DNA of 39,164 bases from JBBDNV01 sp040877415 (GTDB taxonomy: Bacteria; Planctomycetota; Planctomycetia; Pirellulales; PALSA-1355), in assembly GCA_040877415.1 (NCBI GenBank), contig JBBDNV010000024.1, positions 1 through 39,164 on the forward strand. The letters are read 5' to 3'. The notes under the pieces are model-generated. The model had not been told where the DNA came from. It did no database searches and saw only the letters and a program-made list of their open reading frames with translations. Of this stretch, positions 15,518 to 24,677 are shown piece by piece. The position numbers and the translations under genes are program-made. The stretch's first letter is position 1. Each line of letters starts with the position of its first letter.

Positions 15518-16488
15518 GAATCGCGCTTGCGATGATCGCGGCGTTGTGCGTTTCGATGGCCGTTCGCGCCGCCGAGCCGCAAAAAGTCACCGACGTGTGG
15601 CTCGACGTCGATACGGCCACCGGGATCGGCGACGTCGACGACGGGCTGATGCTGATTCAGAGCTTCCATTCGCCGGAAGTGAGGATTCGCGGAATCAGCG
15701 TCGTCTTCGGCAACGCGCCCTTGAAGCTGGCGCTGCCGATTGCCCGCGACATTGCCGCCCGATTTGGCCCCCCAGGCATGGTGCCCCTGCCGGGCGCGGC
15801 GTCGGCGGGCGACTTTGGCAAAGAAACGCCGGCCGTCAAGGCGATGGCAGCCGAGCTGGAGCGCGGGCCGATGACGATCGTGGCGGCGGGGCCGGTCACC
15901 AACGTCGGCACGCTGCTCAAGCTATATCCGCGGCTCGACGGCCGGATCGAGCGGATCGTGATGGTCGCCGGTCGCCGCCCCAACCAGCGATTCGTCACCA
16001 GCCAGGTGCAGAAGACGCCGCACCGGGACTTCAACTTCGAATTGGATCCGGCCGCCATGCGGGCGATTCTCGACGCGCAGATTCCGCTCGTGCTCGCCCC
16101 CTGGGAAGTCTCTTCGCAGGTGTGGATTTCGCGCGAGGACCTGGAAGTGCTCCGCAAGTCGGGCGGATCGGGGGCCTGGATCGCCCATACGTCGCAGTAC
16201 TGGATCGACCGTTGGGAGAAAAGCATCGACGCTCGCGGATTCAATCCGTTCGACACGCTGGCCATGGGCTGGCTCACGCATCCCGAGCTGATTAAAACGG
16301 AAGAGATGGCCGTCACGATCGAGGAAGCGCCCGACGATCGCGCGCTCCTCGGGCGGCCCGCGAAAACGAAGCCTTATCTGGTCGTTCGTCCGGCCAGCGC
16401 GCAGGCACGTCGCGCCCTCTACTGCTTCATGCCGAAGCCGGGTTTCAAGGAACTTCTTATCGGGCGGCTGGGCGAAAGTCCGCCGTGA
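15508..16488 (+). CDS. Exported nucleoside hydrolase (IunH-type)
   Basis: A 326-residue inosine-uridine nucleoside hydrolase family protein. Residues 1-22 form a signal peptide (IALAMIAALCVSMAVRA-AEP), predicting periplasmic location. The calcium-binding aspartate cluster is present in modified form as LDVDTATGIGDVDDG (Asp33, 35, 42, 44, 45), and GPMTIVAAGPVTNVG and FNFELDPAAMRAIL are the typical later motifs, the last carrying the substrate-binding Asn-Glu-Asp pattern. The start is inside the end of the kinase gene (10-bp overlap), so the two are coupled; the longer frame beginning at 15181 is an overlap artefact. It should release a base from a ribonucleoside; which one cannot be told. Confidence 0.88.
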   Translation: MGIRIALAMIAALCVSMAVRAAEPQKVTDVWLDVDTATGIGDVDDGLMLIQSFHSPEVRIRGISVVFGNAPLKLALPIARDIAARFGPPGMVPLPGAASAGDFGKETPAVKAMAAELERGPMTIVAAGPVTNVGTLLKLYPRLDGRIERIVMVAGRRPNQRFVTSQVQKTPHRDFNFELDPAAMRAILDAQIPLVLAPWEVSSQVWISREDLEVLRKSGGSGAWIAHTSQYWIDRWEKSIDARGFNPFDTLAMGWLTHPELIKTEEMAVTIEEAPDDRALLGRPAKTKPYLVVRPASAQARRALYCFMPKPGFKELLIGRLGESPP

Positions 16489-17237
16489 TCGAAATGGCGA
16501 CCCTCCACGTCGACAAACGCGACCCGAAATCGGCCGCCCGCGAGCCGCGCCGCCGCCGCTGGCTCCGTTATGCGCTGGTGATTCTTGTCGTCGCGGCAAT
16601 GGGGACGTTTTATCTGAGCGGGCTGTGGCGGTACGTGAGCTGGGAATCGATGCGCGCGAACCTCGAGACGTGGCAAGGGTATGTCGCCCGTCACGTCGTT
16701 CTGGCGGTCGTGGTGTTCTTTTGCGCCTATGCGACGATCACGGCCTTATCGCTGCCGGCGGCGGCCGCGATGACGCTGGTGGCCGGAGCCTTGTTTGGAC
16801 GCGTTTTGGGAACCGCGATGGTTAGCGCGGCCTCGACCTTGGGCGCGACCCTGGCCTTTCTCGCGAGCCGGTATCTGTTCCGCGATGGAGCGCAAAGTCG
16901 CTACGGCCATCGGCTGCGGGCGATCAACGAAGGCATCGAGCGCGACGGCGCTTATTATCTGTTCATGCTGCGGCTCGTGCCGCTCGTGCCCTTTTTCCTG
17001 ATCAACCTGGGCATGGGACTGACGCCGATCGGCGTGGGGACCTACGTCGTGACAAGCTGGTTGGGAATGCTGTTGGGAACGATTCTCTATGTGAACGCCG
17101 GCACGGCCATCGCCACGATCGAATCGCCCGGCGACGTACTGTCGCCGACGATTCTCGTTTCGCTGGCGGCGCTGGGCGTCATACCCCTGTTGATCCGCAA
17201 GATCGTTCGATGGCGCCCCGCGTCGCGCCCGTCGTAA
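16485..17237 (+). CDS. TVP38/TMEM64 (VTT-domain) membrane protein
   Basis: A 250-residue DedA-superfamily membrane protein with a basic N-terminus and about six hydrophobic segments. The VTT signature is seen in TALSLPAAAAMTLVAGALFG (re-entrant loop), SAASTLGATLAFLASRYLF and LRLVPLVPFFLINLGMGLT. Such proteins are linked to lipid scrambling or transport. The proposed start is GTG at 16485, overlapping the TGA of the nucleoside hydrolase (GTGA); the ATG at 16494 would remove three residues. TVP38/TMEM64 genes recur near ArsS and TIGR04283 genes, which supports a link with the divergent operon. Its stop is 1 bp from that of the convergent TolC-like gene. Confidence 0.9.
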   Translation: MIEMATLHVDKRDPKSAAREPRRRRWLRYALVILVVAAMGTFYLSGLWRYVSWESMRANLETWQGYVARHVVLAVVVFFCAYATITALSLPAAAAMTLVAGALFGRVLGTAMVSAASTLGATLAFLASRYLFRDGAQSRYGHRLRAINEGIERDGAYYLFMLRLVPLVPFFLINLGMGLTPIGVGTYVVTSWLGMLLGTILYVNAGTAIATIESPGDVLSPTILVSLAALGVIPLLIRKIVRWRPASRPS

Positions 17238-17238
17238 C

Positions 17239-18951
17239 TCAGGGTAATGCGCCCAAGTTTTCCGGCTGCGGATTAGTTTGCGGATCGGGTGGATTGCCCA
17301 GCGCGCGGAGCAGCGCGAACTGGGCGCGGTCGTAATCGATGATGCTGGTCAGATACTGAGTCTGCGCCGCCGTGAGGGCATCGATCGCTTGCAGGGCTTC
17401 GATGGCTCGCAACTGGCCGCCGAGAATGCCCTTGAAATTGAGCGGTAGTGCGTCGCCGGCGGCCTGGACTTGCCTTCGGGCGGATTCGATCTGAGACTCG
17501 CGCAGCCGGATTTGATAATAGGAGCGAACAATTTCGGCCGCGATCGTGTTGCGCACTTCTTCGCGGGTAATTCGCGCCTGTTGAAACTGGCTGCGCCGCT
17601 CGCGCACCAGCGCGACGTTGCCAAAGCCCAGTCCGCGCAGTTCCCAAACGGCCAGCGCGTCGAAATCGGTGCGGCCGGCGAAATCGCCGAAGAAATCGTC
17701 GACTCCCCCGCCGAATCCGCCGGCGCTGAAGCCCACTTGAAGATTCGGGATCGCGGGCCGCCACTCCTCCTGGCGCAGTCGATCGAGCGTGGCCTGAACG
17801 AACGCCCGGTGAGCGGCCAATTCGGGCCGCGATGCGATTCCCACGGCCAGCAGTTTGGGCAGCGGCTCGCGCGTGTCCACCAGCTCAATCGGCAGAGGTT
17901 GCTCCTCGTTGGGAAGCAGGCTCAACTCCGGCGGCAGATTCAACACCCGCACGAGGTCCGCCGAGGCGTCGCGGACGGCTTCTTCCGCCACAAACACTTT
18001 TCGGTGACGGTCCGCCAGCTCGGCCTGCGCGCGAAGTTCGTCGGCCGGCGGGGCCGTGCCGGCTCGAACGCGCGCGGCGACCAGCCGCACCAGTTCCTTG
18101 GAGTTGGCAACGGCCTCGCGGGCGATTGCCACCTGGCCGACGGCGCGCACCAGCTCGAGGTATCCAGCGGAAGCGGCCAGCAGGGCGTCGTTAAACGTGG
18201 CTGCCTGAGTGGCACCGGCCGCCTGCGCGAGTTGCCGCTCGGCCAAAGGCGCGAAGATCGCGTCAGTCAAGGGCAACCCCACGAACAGACGCGCCGGGCC
18301 GTTGGTTCCGCCGTTCAGCGGGGCGCCGCCCAGGACGGGACCCCCGCCGACAAACACCGAACTGCGGTTGATGTCGAGAATGTCGCCGGCGGTGTCCTGG
18401 ATTTTGCCGCGATGCAGGTTGTACCCAATGCCGCCGTTAAACGAGGGCAGCCAGAGCGCGTGGGCCCCTTGCAGCCGTGCCCGCGCCGCGCCCACGCGCG
18501 CCGCAGCCAGTGCGATTTGCAGGTTGTTCGCGCCGGCCAGGCGCAACGTCGCCGGAAGGTCGATCGGGAACTGGTTTTCGACCGTATCGCCCGCGACGTC
18601 CAAGGCGTCCCGGGTTGCCGGCGGTGGCAACTCCTCCTGCGCCGATTCAACGGTTTCCCACGACACTTGCTTGACGAGCGCGGAATCAGGCGGCGGGGGC
18701 GCAACGGCCGGCAATGGTTCGAGTTTTGAATGACGTCCGCCAACTTGTGCCAGCACGGGCTGTTTCGAGACCGGCGTAAGCTGGGGTTCCGGCCGCGCTT
18801 GGTGGACCGAAAGAGGCGAAGTTGTGCCTGGCGAGGAATCCACAGCGCAGCCCTGCACGACCTGTAGTAAAGTGCCGATCGCCAACAGTCGTAGCACGAT
18901 GCGCCGGGCGCACGCGAGCAAACCGACGATGCCCCCTTCGTTCCCATCCAT
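17239..18951 (-). CDS. TolC-like outer membrane efflux protein
   Basis: A 570-residue outer membrane factor of the TolC/NodT family. The N-terminus has a hydrophobic signal with a lipobox-like LLQVVQGC, suggesting a lipoprotein, followed by a Pro/Gln-rich linker (about 40-115) that is longer than usual. Residues about 130-555 hold the two outer-membrane-efflux repeats: TLRLAGANNLQIALAAARVGAARARLQGA ... and later EEVRNTIAAEIVRSYYQIRLRESQIESARRQVQ. It is the last gene of the efflux operon, 100 bp after the adaptor. A GGAG lies before the ATG inside a small palindrome (GAGAAAC/GTTTCTC, 18952-18964) that could restrain translation. It should form the exit duct for the RND pump. Confidence 0.92.
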   Translation of the reverse strand: MDGNEGGIVGLLACARRIVLRLLAIGTLLQVVQGCAVDSSPGTTSPLSVHQARPEPQLTPVSKQPVLAQVGGRHSKLEPLPAVAPPPPDSALVKQVSWETVESAQEELPPPATRDALDVAGDTVENQFPIDLPATLRLAGANNLQIALAAARVGAARARLQGAHALWLPSFNGGIGYNLHRGKIQDTAGDILDINRSSVFVGGGPVLGGAPLNGGTNGPARLFVGLPLTDAIFAPLAERQLAQAAGATQAATFNDALLAASAGYLELVRAVGQVAIAREAVANSKELVRLVAARVRAGTAPPADELRAQAELADRHRKVFVAEEAVRDASADLVRVLNLPPELSLLPNEEQPLPIELVDTREPLPKLLAVGIASRPELAAHRAFVQATLDRLRQEEWRPAIPNLQVGFSAGGFGGGVDDFFGDFAGRTDFDALAVWELRGLGFGNVALVRERRSQFQQARITREEVRNTIAAEIVRSYYQIRLRESQIESARRQVQAAGDALPLNFKGILGGQLRAIEALQAIDALTAAQTQYLTSIIDYDRAQFALLRALGNPPDPQTNPQPENLGALP

Positions 18952-19051
18952 GAGAAACTTTCTCCGTTACTAAGTCTATATCGGATCGCCGGATAGTGAC
19001 GCTTAAGCAAGGCGTGCGGCGTTTGGGAAATGCAACGCAGGCGCAGCGGAG

Positions 19052-20425
19052 CTAGCGATTGACCACCTCCACGCGCTGGCCCTCCCGAACCTCGTCCTTG
19101 CCTTCGGCAATTACCTGGTCGTTGTCGCTTAATCCTGTGAGCACTTGCATACGAATTCCGTCATTTTGACCGATCTCAATCGTGCGTCGCTCGGCCCGGC
19201 CGTTACTAGCAATCATCACGCTCGGTGCACCGCCACCGGTAACCAGCACGCTGGCGGGCACGAGCAAGGCGTCTTCCTGGTCCGCGAGCGTGATGGACAC
19301 CGAGCCGTACATGCCGGGCCGCAACGCGGCATTGGCCCCGTCGAGCGCCACTTCGACTCTCATGGTTCGCGTGTGGCCGTCCAGAGCGCCGGCGAAGCGA
19401 GCAACCTTTCCTTGGAATAGTTGCCCCCGCAGGGCGTCCACGCGAAACGTGGCCGTCTGCCCAACCTTAACCCACGCCGAATCGGCTTCCGGCAAGTCGG
19501 CGACAATGCGGATACGGTCAAAGCGGGCGAGGTGAAACAACGGGCCGCCGTTTCCGTTGGACGCCGATTGAATGAACGCTCCCGGGTGAACCAGACGCTT
19601 CGTGATGACCCCGTCGTACGCAGCCGTGACCTTAGCGTACGCGAGCAACACGACCGCGTGGTCCAGCTCCGCTTGGGCCACCTTGACATGAGCTGCGGCG
19701 GCCGCCAGATCGGCGTGAGCCTGCTTGAGTTTTGCTTGGTCCACCAGCCAATTGGCTTGCGCCGTGTCGGCCGCCGCGTGTGCGGCCTCTTCCGCGGCTT
19801 GAGCGGCGTGAAGCTGATTGTTCTTTTCATCGACGATATCGCCTTGCAGTGCCCGTTCTTTGAACAACTGCAGATGCCGGTCGTACTCGACTTTGCGATA
19901 TTTGGCTTCGGCCTCGTAGCGCGTGATTTGCGAGCGTGCCTCGCTGACCTTGGCCTTGGCGGCATCGACCAGCGACTCGGCCGCCGTAACCGCCGCTTGG
20001 GCTTGCTCTAGTTCGGCGCGTGATTTTTCGACCAACGCCTCTTTGTGGATCCGTTCTTGCTCCATCTCAGGTATCCATATCTCAGCCAACACCTGACCCT
20101 TCCGTACTCGGTCGCCGATGTCGACATGGACCGATTCCAGATAACCGGAGGTCTTGGCGAACAAGTCGGCCTCTTCATACGGTTCCACATAGGCCGCCTG
20201 CGTCGAGATCTTTTGCAAGCGTTCGCGCGTCGGTCGAACGACCTTTACTCGAACAGACTGCGAGTCGCTGACCGCCGACGAGTGCGGAGCTTGAGAGGTC
20301 TCGGACTTTCGCTGCCCCGATGGTGCGTCGGCGCCATCCGCCAGCAGGTACGCGCCGGCACCGACCGCGATGGCCAATCCGCCGCAGATCCAGGCAATCG
20401 ATCGTCTCGTGAGAAGTGTTCTCAT
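19052..20425 (-). CDS. RND efflux periplasmic adaptor (membrane fusion protein)
   Basis: A 457-residue HlyD/AcrA-type adaptor. An N-terminal membrane anchor (SIAWICGGLAIAVGAGAYLLA) precedes a barrel-sandwich half (YVEPYEEADLFAKTSGYLESVHVDIGDRVRKGQVLAEI), a long Ala-rich coiled-coil hairpin (about 120-255, rich in EQAQAAVTAAES-type heptads), the second lipoyl half (AAYDGVITKRLVHPGAFIQ) and beta-barrel/membrane-proximal domains. The hairpin is longer than in many adaptors, as expected for contact with a TolC partner. It is 21 bp downstream of the pump gene and precedes the TolC-like gene. It links the inner-membrane pump to the outer-membrane channel. Confidence 0.94.
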   Translation of the reverse strand: MRTLLTRRSIAWICGGLAIAVGAGAYLLADGADAPSGQRKSETSQAPHSSAVSDSQSVRVKVVRPTRERLQKISTQAAYVEPYEEADLFAKTSGYLESVHVDIGDRVRKGQVLAEIWIPEMEQERIHKEALVEKSRAELEQAQAAVTAAESLVDAAKAKVSEARSQITRYEAEAKYRKVEYDRHLQLFKERALQGDIVDEKNNQLHAAQAAEEAAHAAADTAQANWLVDQAKLKQAHADLAAAAAHVKVAQAELDHAVVLLAYAKVTAAYDGVITKRLVHPGAFIQSASNGNGGPLFHLARFDRIRIVADLPEADSAWVKVGQTATFRVDALRGQLFQGKVARFAGALDGHTRTMRVEVALDGANAALRPGMYGSVSITLADQEDALLVPASVLVTGGGAPSVMIASNGRAERRTIEIGQNDGIRMQVLTGLSDNDQVIAEGKDEVREGQRVEVVNR

Positions 20426-20446
20426 GATTGGTAATCCCTTCGGGCG

Positions 20447-23400
20447 TTACGCCCCAGCCGCGATACTAGCGCCGCTCACAGGCCTCTGCCTGCCTTTGAA
20501 CAACACGTACAAGCACGGCACGACGAATACCGTCAGGGCCGTCGATACGGTCAGCCCGCCAATCACGGCCCTTGCCAGCGGCATCGTGGCTTCCCCTTGG
20601 TGAAGCGCCAGCGGCACCAGGCCGACGATGGCTGCCAGCGACGTCATCAGAATCGGGCGCAACCGGACGCGTCCCGACTCAATGGCCGCATCCAGCGTCG
20701 AGTAGCCCTGCTCCAGCCGGAGCCGATTCGCGAACTCGACCAACAAGATTGAATTCGATACGGCGATACCGACCATGAAGATGACGCCCATCAGCGACTG
20801 GACGTTCAGCGTTGTGCCGGTGGCCGCAAGCATGGCCAACACTCCGATCAACCCGAGTGGCACCGCAAACAGAATAATGAACGGATCGAGAAATGACCGG
20901 AACTGGGCCACCATGATCAGATAGATCAAGATCACCGCCAGCACCATTCCAAAACCGAGGCTGGCGAACGACTCTTTCATGCTGGCCACTTCGCCGCGCA
21001 TCTTGACGCTGTAGCCGGCCAGCGTCTCGCCCGGCTTGCCGGGGTCCGGCACGGACCATTGCGCGACGCCATCCGCCGTAGCGATACCTTGCTTGCCCCA
21101 GTGGGAGAGAAGGCGTTCGATGTCGGCTGCCACCGACCCCACGTCGCGTCCTTCCACGTTGGCGTAAATGTCGATTACGCGGGTCAGTGCCACGTGGCTC
21201 ACTTCGACGGCCGAGGACGTCATTTCAGGTTGACTCACCAGGTCCTGGAGCTGCACGGGACCGCTTGTGCCTTTGCCGCTGACCGGCACAGTCAGCAACG
21301 AATCGATGGAATTGATGTCCTGCTCCTTGTACGTGACGCCGACGAAATAATGGTTCCCCGTCTTGTAATCGAGCCAGAAAGCGGGATCGAACGACGTCGA
21401 GCTATTGAGCATGCTCATCAGGTTCTTGACGGTGTCTTCGTGGTCGATGCCCGAGTAAGCCATCTTCGTGCGGTCGGGGCTGAGCTTGATCGTCGGGTAG
21501 TCGATCGTTTGCTGGATGCGGACATCGACGGCACCCGGCACGTCACGTTTGATCATGTCGCGGATTTCCTGGGCGATTTTGTACTGAAGCTGCATGTCGC
21601 GCCCCTCGACCTGAATGTTGATGGGAGCCGGCAGGCCGAAGTTGAGCGCCGCCGAAACCATGCCGCCCGTGTTGAAGGCAAACGCGACGCCGGCGAACTC
21701 TTTGTTCAGCGCATCGCGCAGTCGTTCGGAGTACTCTTGGCTCGAGGTCGACCGCTCGCCAGCATCTACCAACTGAACGAGCATTGTGCTATCCATCGGA
21801 CCCGAATTTGCGGTATATCCCGCCGGCCAATCGTACAGCACGCCGATGTCGGTGACGATCATCTGCCGATCGTGGTCTGGGATGATGGACTTGATCGCGT
21901 TTTCAATCTGTCGTGTCAGTTGTTCGGTGCGCTCGATGCGCGTGCCGGACGGCGCCCGCACGTTGATCACGATCTGGCTGGCATCGGTGACTGGGAACAG
22001 TTCCTGGCCTAACAGCGGATAGAGCAAAAGCGAGGCGGCTAGCAGGCCAAGCGATCCAAAGACCACCAGCCATCGAACCCGGACGGCTCCGCGCAACAAG
22101 TTCGTATATGCCGCTTGCAGTAGTTCGAATCCCGCGTCGCAAAGCCGGAACAGCCAAAACCGCTTCTCACCGGCTTGGTGCGGTTTGAGGAAGTAGGCGC
22201 AGTAAGCCGGCGAGAGGGTGCGCGAAAGGATGTACGAAGCGAACATGGCGAACGCAACGCTGATTGCCAGAGGCGTAAACAGGTATTTGCCCATGCCGAA
22301 CAAGAAAATTACGGGAAAGAAAACGACCACCGTCGTGAGCGTGGCGACCAGGACGGGCATGGCGATCTCCATCGCGCTGTCGAGCGCTGCCTGCCGCGGC
22401 GTTTTCCCCATATCGAGGTGGCGAAACGTGTTTTCGATATCGACGATCGGGTCGTCCACGAGTCGGCCCATCACAAGCGCCAGCCCGCCCAGCGTCATCG
22501 CGTTCAGCGTATTGCCCGTGAAATACAGGCCGATTACCGCGGCCAGGGCCGAAAGCGGTATGGTCAGGGCGATAATCACGGTCGACCGCACGCTGCCGAT
22601 GAAGACGAGCACCATGAGCGAAGCGAGAATCGCCCCCAGCACACCCTCCCAGGTCAGGCTGCTGATGGCATTGCGGACGAAAATCGACTGGTCCGCCACG
22701 ATATCAAGGTTCAAGCCGGAATCCGTGCGTCCTTCCTTGACCGGCAATCGTTTCAGGAATTCCGGAAGCCTTTGCTGCACGCCCTCGACTACTTCAATCG
22801 TGTTCGAGCCCGGGCGGCGAAAGATCGGAATATAAACCTGCCGTTTGCTCTCCCAGCTCGGCGCGCGGGCGATGCGCACGACGTTTGTCTGGATCGCCGC
22901 CGTGTCCTTCACTTCGCCCACGTCATTCACGTAAACGGGGCGACCACTCTGGACTTTGACGACGATATGGTTTAGCTCGTCGACCGCATGGACCATGTTC
23001 TCCATGTCGATCATATAGTCAATGTCGCCGATCTTGGCGTTGCCGGTGGGAATCATCAGGTTGTTGCGCTTGATCGCTTCCTGAACGTCCATCAGAGATA
23101 GGCCATAAGCCTGCAGCTTGATTCGATCGAGATAAATGTAGATGCGCCGCAGTTTGCCGCCGAAGACAGCCGGCGCGATCACGCCCGGCGAGCCCGAGAG
23201 CATGTTCCGCACGTTGAAGTACGCAAGGTCGTAACTCTCCTTTTCATCCAGCACGTCACTCGATGCCGCCAGCAGTGCCGTGGGCATCGGCGCGCTGGGA
23301 TCGAAGAGCATGACCATCGGCGGAATCGTTCCTGGGGGAAGGTAGTACAGGTCGCTCATCGCGTAACTGGTGACCTGCGCGAACGCCGTGTTCGGATCGA

Positions 23401-23797
23401 TGTCGTCGCGGAAGAAGTCTTTCACGATCGAAACGCCGATCATCGTCCGCGATTCCTGTCTCTTGATGCCTTCGGATTGGCTCGTCCATCGCTCGATGCG
23501 GTTGGTAATGTCGCGCTCCATGATCTCCGTGGGCATGCCCGGATAGAGCGTCAAAACTTGCACGGCCGGCGTCTTGAACGACGGCAGAATATCGACGGCG
23601 ATCCGCGAGACGCTCACGTAGCCGATGACCACGATGAACAGGCACAGCACGATCACCAGGTATGGATTGGCAACCGCCACGCGCACCAGCCAGCTCGCTT
23701 GCTTTTCGCTGGACTCGCGGCCGGCGGCGGCGCGCGTTTCCGCGGCCGCTTCGGGCGGTGGACCGTGCTGCGGGGACTCGCTGTCGCGACTTGCCAT
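20447..23797 (-). CDS. RND family efflux transporter permease (HAE1/AcrB type)
   Basis: A 1116-residue inner-membrane proton-driven pump with 12 predicted membrane segments and two large periplasmic loops. The first helix (LVIVLCLFIVVIGYVSV) follows a hydrophilic Ala/Glu-rich N-tail of about 40 residues. In TM4 the proton-relay aspartates are kept in GRLVDDPIVDIENT (about Asp448-449), and LSRTLSPAYCAYFLKPH follows TM6. The C-terminal half has the matching MGVIFMVGIAVSNSILLVEFANRLR and RPILMTSLAAIVGLVPLAL. The start at 23797 has GGAG at good spacing; the longer frame to 23908 runs into the anti-sigma gene. It is the third gene of the sigma-led operon. Substrate is not predictable; the family is usually multidrug or heavy-metal. 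Confidence 0.95.
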   Translation of the reverse strand: MASRDSESPQHGPPPEAAAETRAAAGRESSEKQASWLVRVAVANPYLVIVLCLFIVVIGYVSVSRIAVDILPSFKTPAVQVLTLYPGMPTEIMERDITNRIERWTSQSEGIKRQESRTMIGVSIVKDFFRDDIDPNTAFAQVTSYAMSDLYYLPPGTIPPMVMLFDPSAPMPTALLAASSDVLDEKESYDLAYFNVRNMLSGSPGVIAPAVFGGKLRRIYIYLDRIKLQAYGLSLMDVQEAIKRNNLMIPTGNAKIGDIDYMIDMENMVHAVDELNHIVVKVQSGRPVYVNDVGEVKDTAAIQTNVVRIARAPSWESKRQVYIPIFRRPGSNTIEVVEGVQQRLPEFLKRLPVKEGRTDSGLNLDIVADQSIFVRNAISSLTWEGVLGAILASLMVLVFIGSVRSTVIIALTIPLSALAAVIGLYFTGNTLNAMTLGGLALVMGRLVDDPIVDIENTFRHLDMGKTPRQAALDSAMEIAMPVLVATLTTVVVFFPVIFLFGMGKYLFTPLAISVAFAMFASYILSRTLSPAYCAYFLKPHQAGEKRFWLFRLCDAGFELLQAAYTNLLRGAVRVRWLVVFGSLGLLAASLLLYPLLGQELFPVTDASQIVINVRAPSGTRIERTEQLTRQIENAIKSIIPDHDRQMIVTDIGVLYDWPAGYTANSGPMDSTMLVQLVDAGERSTSSQEYSERLRDALNKEFAGVAFAFNTGGMVSAALNFGLPAPINIQVEGRDMQLQYKIAQEIRDMIKRDVPGAVDVRIQQTIDYPTIKLSPDRTKMAYSGIDHEDTVKNLMSMLNSSTSFDPAFWLDYKTGNHYFVGVTYKEQDINSIDSLLTVPVSGKGTSGPVQLQDLVSQPEMTSSAVEVSHVALTRVIDIYANVEGRDVGSVAADIERLLSHWGKQGIATADGVAQWSVPDPGKPGETLAGYSVKMRGEVASMKESFASLGFGMVLAVILIYLIMVAQFRSFLDPFIILFAVPLGLIGVLAMLAATGTTLNVQSLMGVIFMVGIAVSNSILLVEFANRLRLEQGYSTLDAAIESGRVRLRPILMTSLAAIVGLVPLALHQGEATMPLARAVIGGLTVSTALTVFVVPCLYVLFKGRQRPVSGASIAAGA

Positions 23798-23834
23798 GCT
23801 TGAGGCTCCGTCTGCGAACGTGGGAGGTTGGCCG

Positions 23835-24614
23835 CTAGTGATGCTCGGGATACGTGCCATACGCGCGCAACACCCGTTCCAGAGTCGCCGGGTCGGCTTT
23901 ACCGACAACCAGCACCGCGTTGCGATCGATCACGCCAAACACCGTTTCCAGCGAGCCGGTGCGGCGGCGCGTGACGCGGCCTTGCGTCGCGTCGGGTTGA
24001 TTTCGGAAGGCTGCCAGACTGTCGCGGGGCATTACAAAGATGGAAACGGGGATCACGTCCACGTGTCCGGCCAGATAGGCCGCTGGTTGCTCGGCTAACC
24101 GGCACACGCCGGCGCCGGAAACGGCGAAGCCGGCGTCTTTTCGCGGCGGGCACCGCACGGGAAATGAAACCTGGCGGCGCAAATAATCCTCGACTTCCAG
24201 ATCGGAGTCGCTGCGGAACTGGAGCGGTTCGGCCCCAGTGGCGAGCCGCTCGTGACAACGGCCGGTCAGCTCGGCTAGGTCGTTCTCCCCGACCGCCGCA
24301 GACCGACCGCTCCAAGTGACGAGCAACGCGACGGCCGCGGCGCACGCGGCGAGACCGGAGAACAGGATCCAGCGTCGCGCGCCGGCCGGCTTGACCAGGC
24401 CGCTTGCCACAAGCACCCGGTTCCAAAGCTCGGGGTGCGGCGCCGGCGCCGTCAGCTTGTGGACCAGTAGATCCTCAAGCCGGCCTTGCTTGTGAAACCA
24501 CTCCGCGCAGTGCGGACAATTCGCCAGGTGCTCCTCGATCCGGAAATGAAGTTCCACGTCTCCCTCGGAGTCGTGATACAGATTCCAGTGCCGCCGGGCT
24601 TCATCACAATTCAT
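23835..24614 (-). CDS. Zinc-finger anti-sigma factor, membrane-anchored
   Basis: A 259-residue single-pass protein. Residues 1-40 contain the zf-HC2 anti-sigma signature (HFRIEEHLANCPHCAEW; HxxxCxxC), which holds the sigma factor. A transmembrane helix follows (ARRWILFSGLAACAAAVALLVTW, about 80-105), then an extracytoplasmic domain of about 150 residues with Cys119, Cys154 and Cys171-type cysteines that could form disulfides. It lies 63 bp after the sigma gene and 37 bp before the pump gene. Presumably an envelope signal relieves sigma inhibition and raises efflux expression. No recognised sensor domain is visible in the outer part. Confidence 0.9.
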   Translation of the reverse strand: MNCDEARRHWNLYHDSEGDVELHFRIEEHLANCPHCAEWFHKQGRLEDLLVHKLTAPAPHPELWNRVLVASGLVKPAGARRWILFSGLAACAAAVALLVTWSGRSAAVGENDLAELTGRCHERLATGAEPLQFRSDSDLEVEDYLRRQVSFPVRCPPRKDAGFAVSGAGVCRLAEQPAAYLAGHVDVIPVSIFVMPRDSLAAFRNQPDATQGRVTRRRTGSLETVFGVIDRNAVLVVGKADPATLERVLRAYGTYPEHH

Positions 24615-24677
24615 CGCTCCACCTCATTTGCCGCACGCGGAATGCCTGTGACCAACTGCGGCTGATCAAGTTCGCCA

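Noticed and set aside
23798..23908. Upstream extension of the RND pump start
   Set aside because: It overlaps the anti-sigma gene, whereas the ATG at 23797 has a well-placed GGAG and begins outside that gene.
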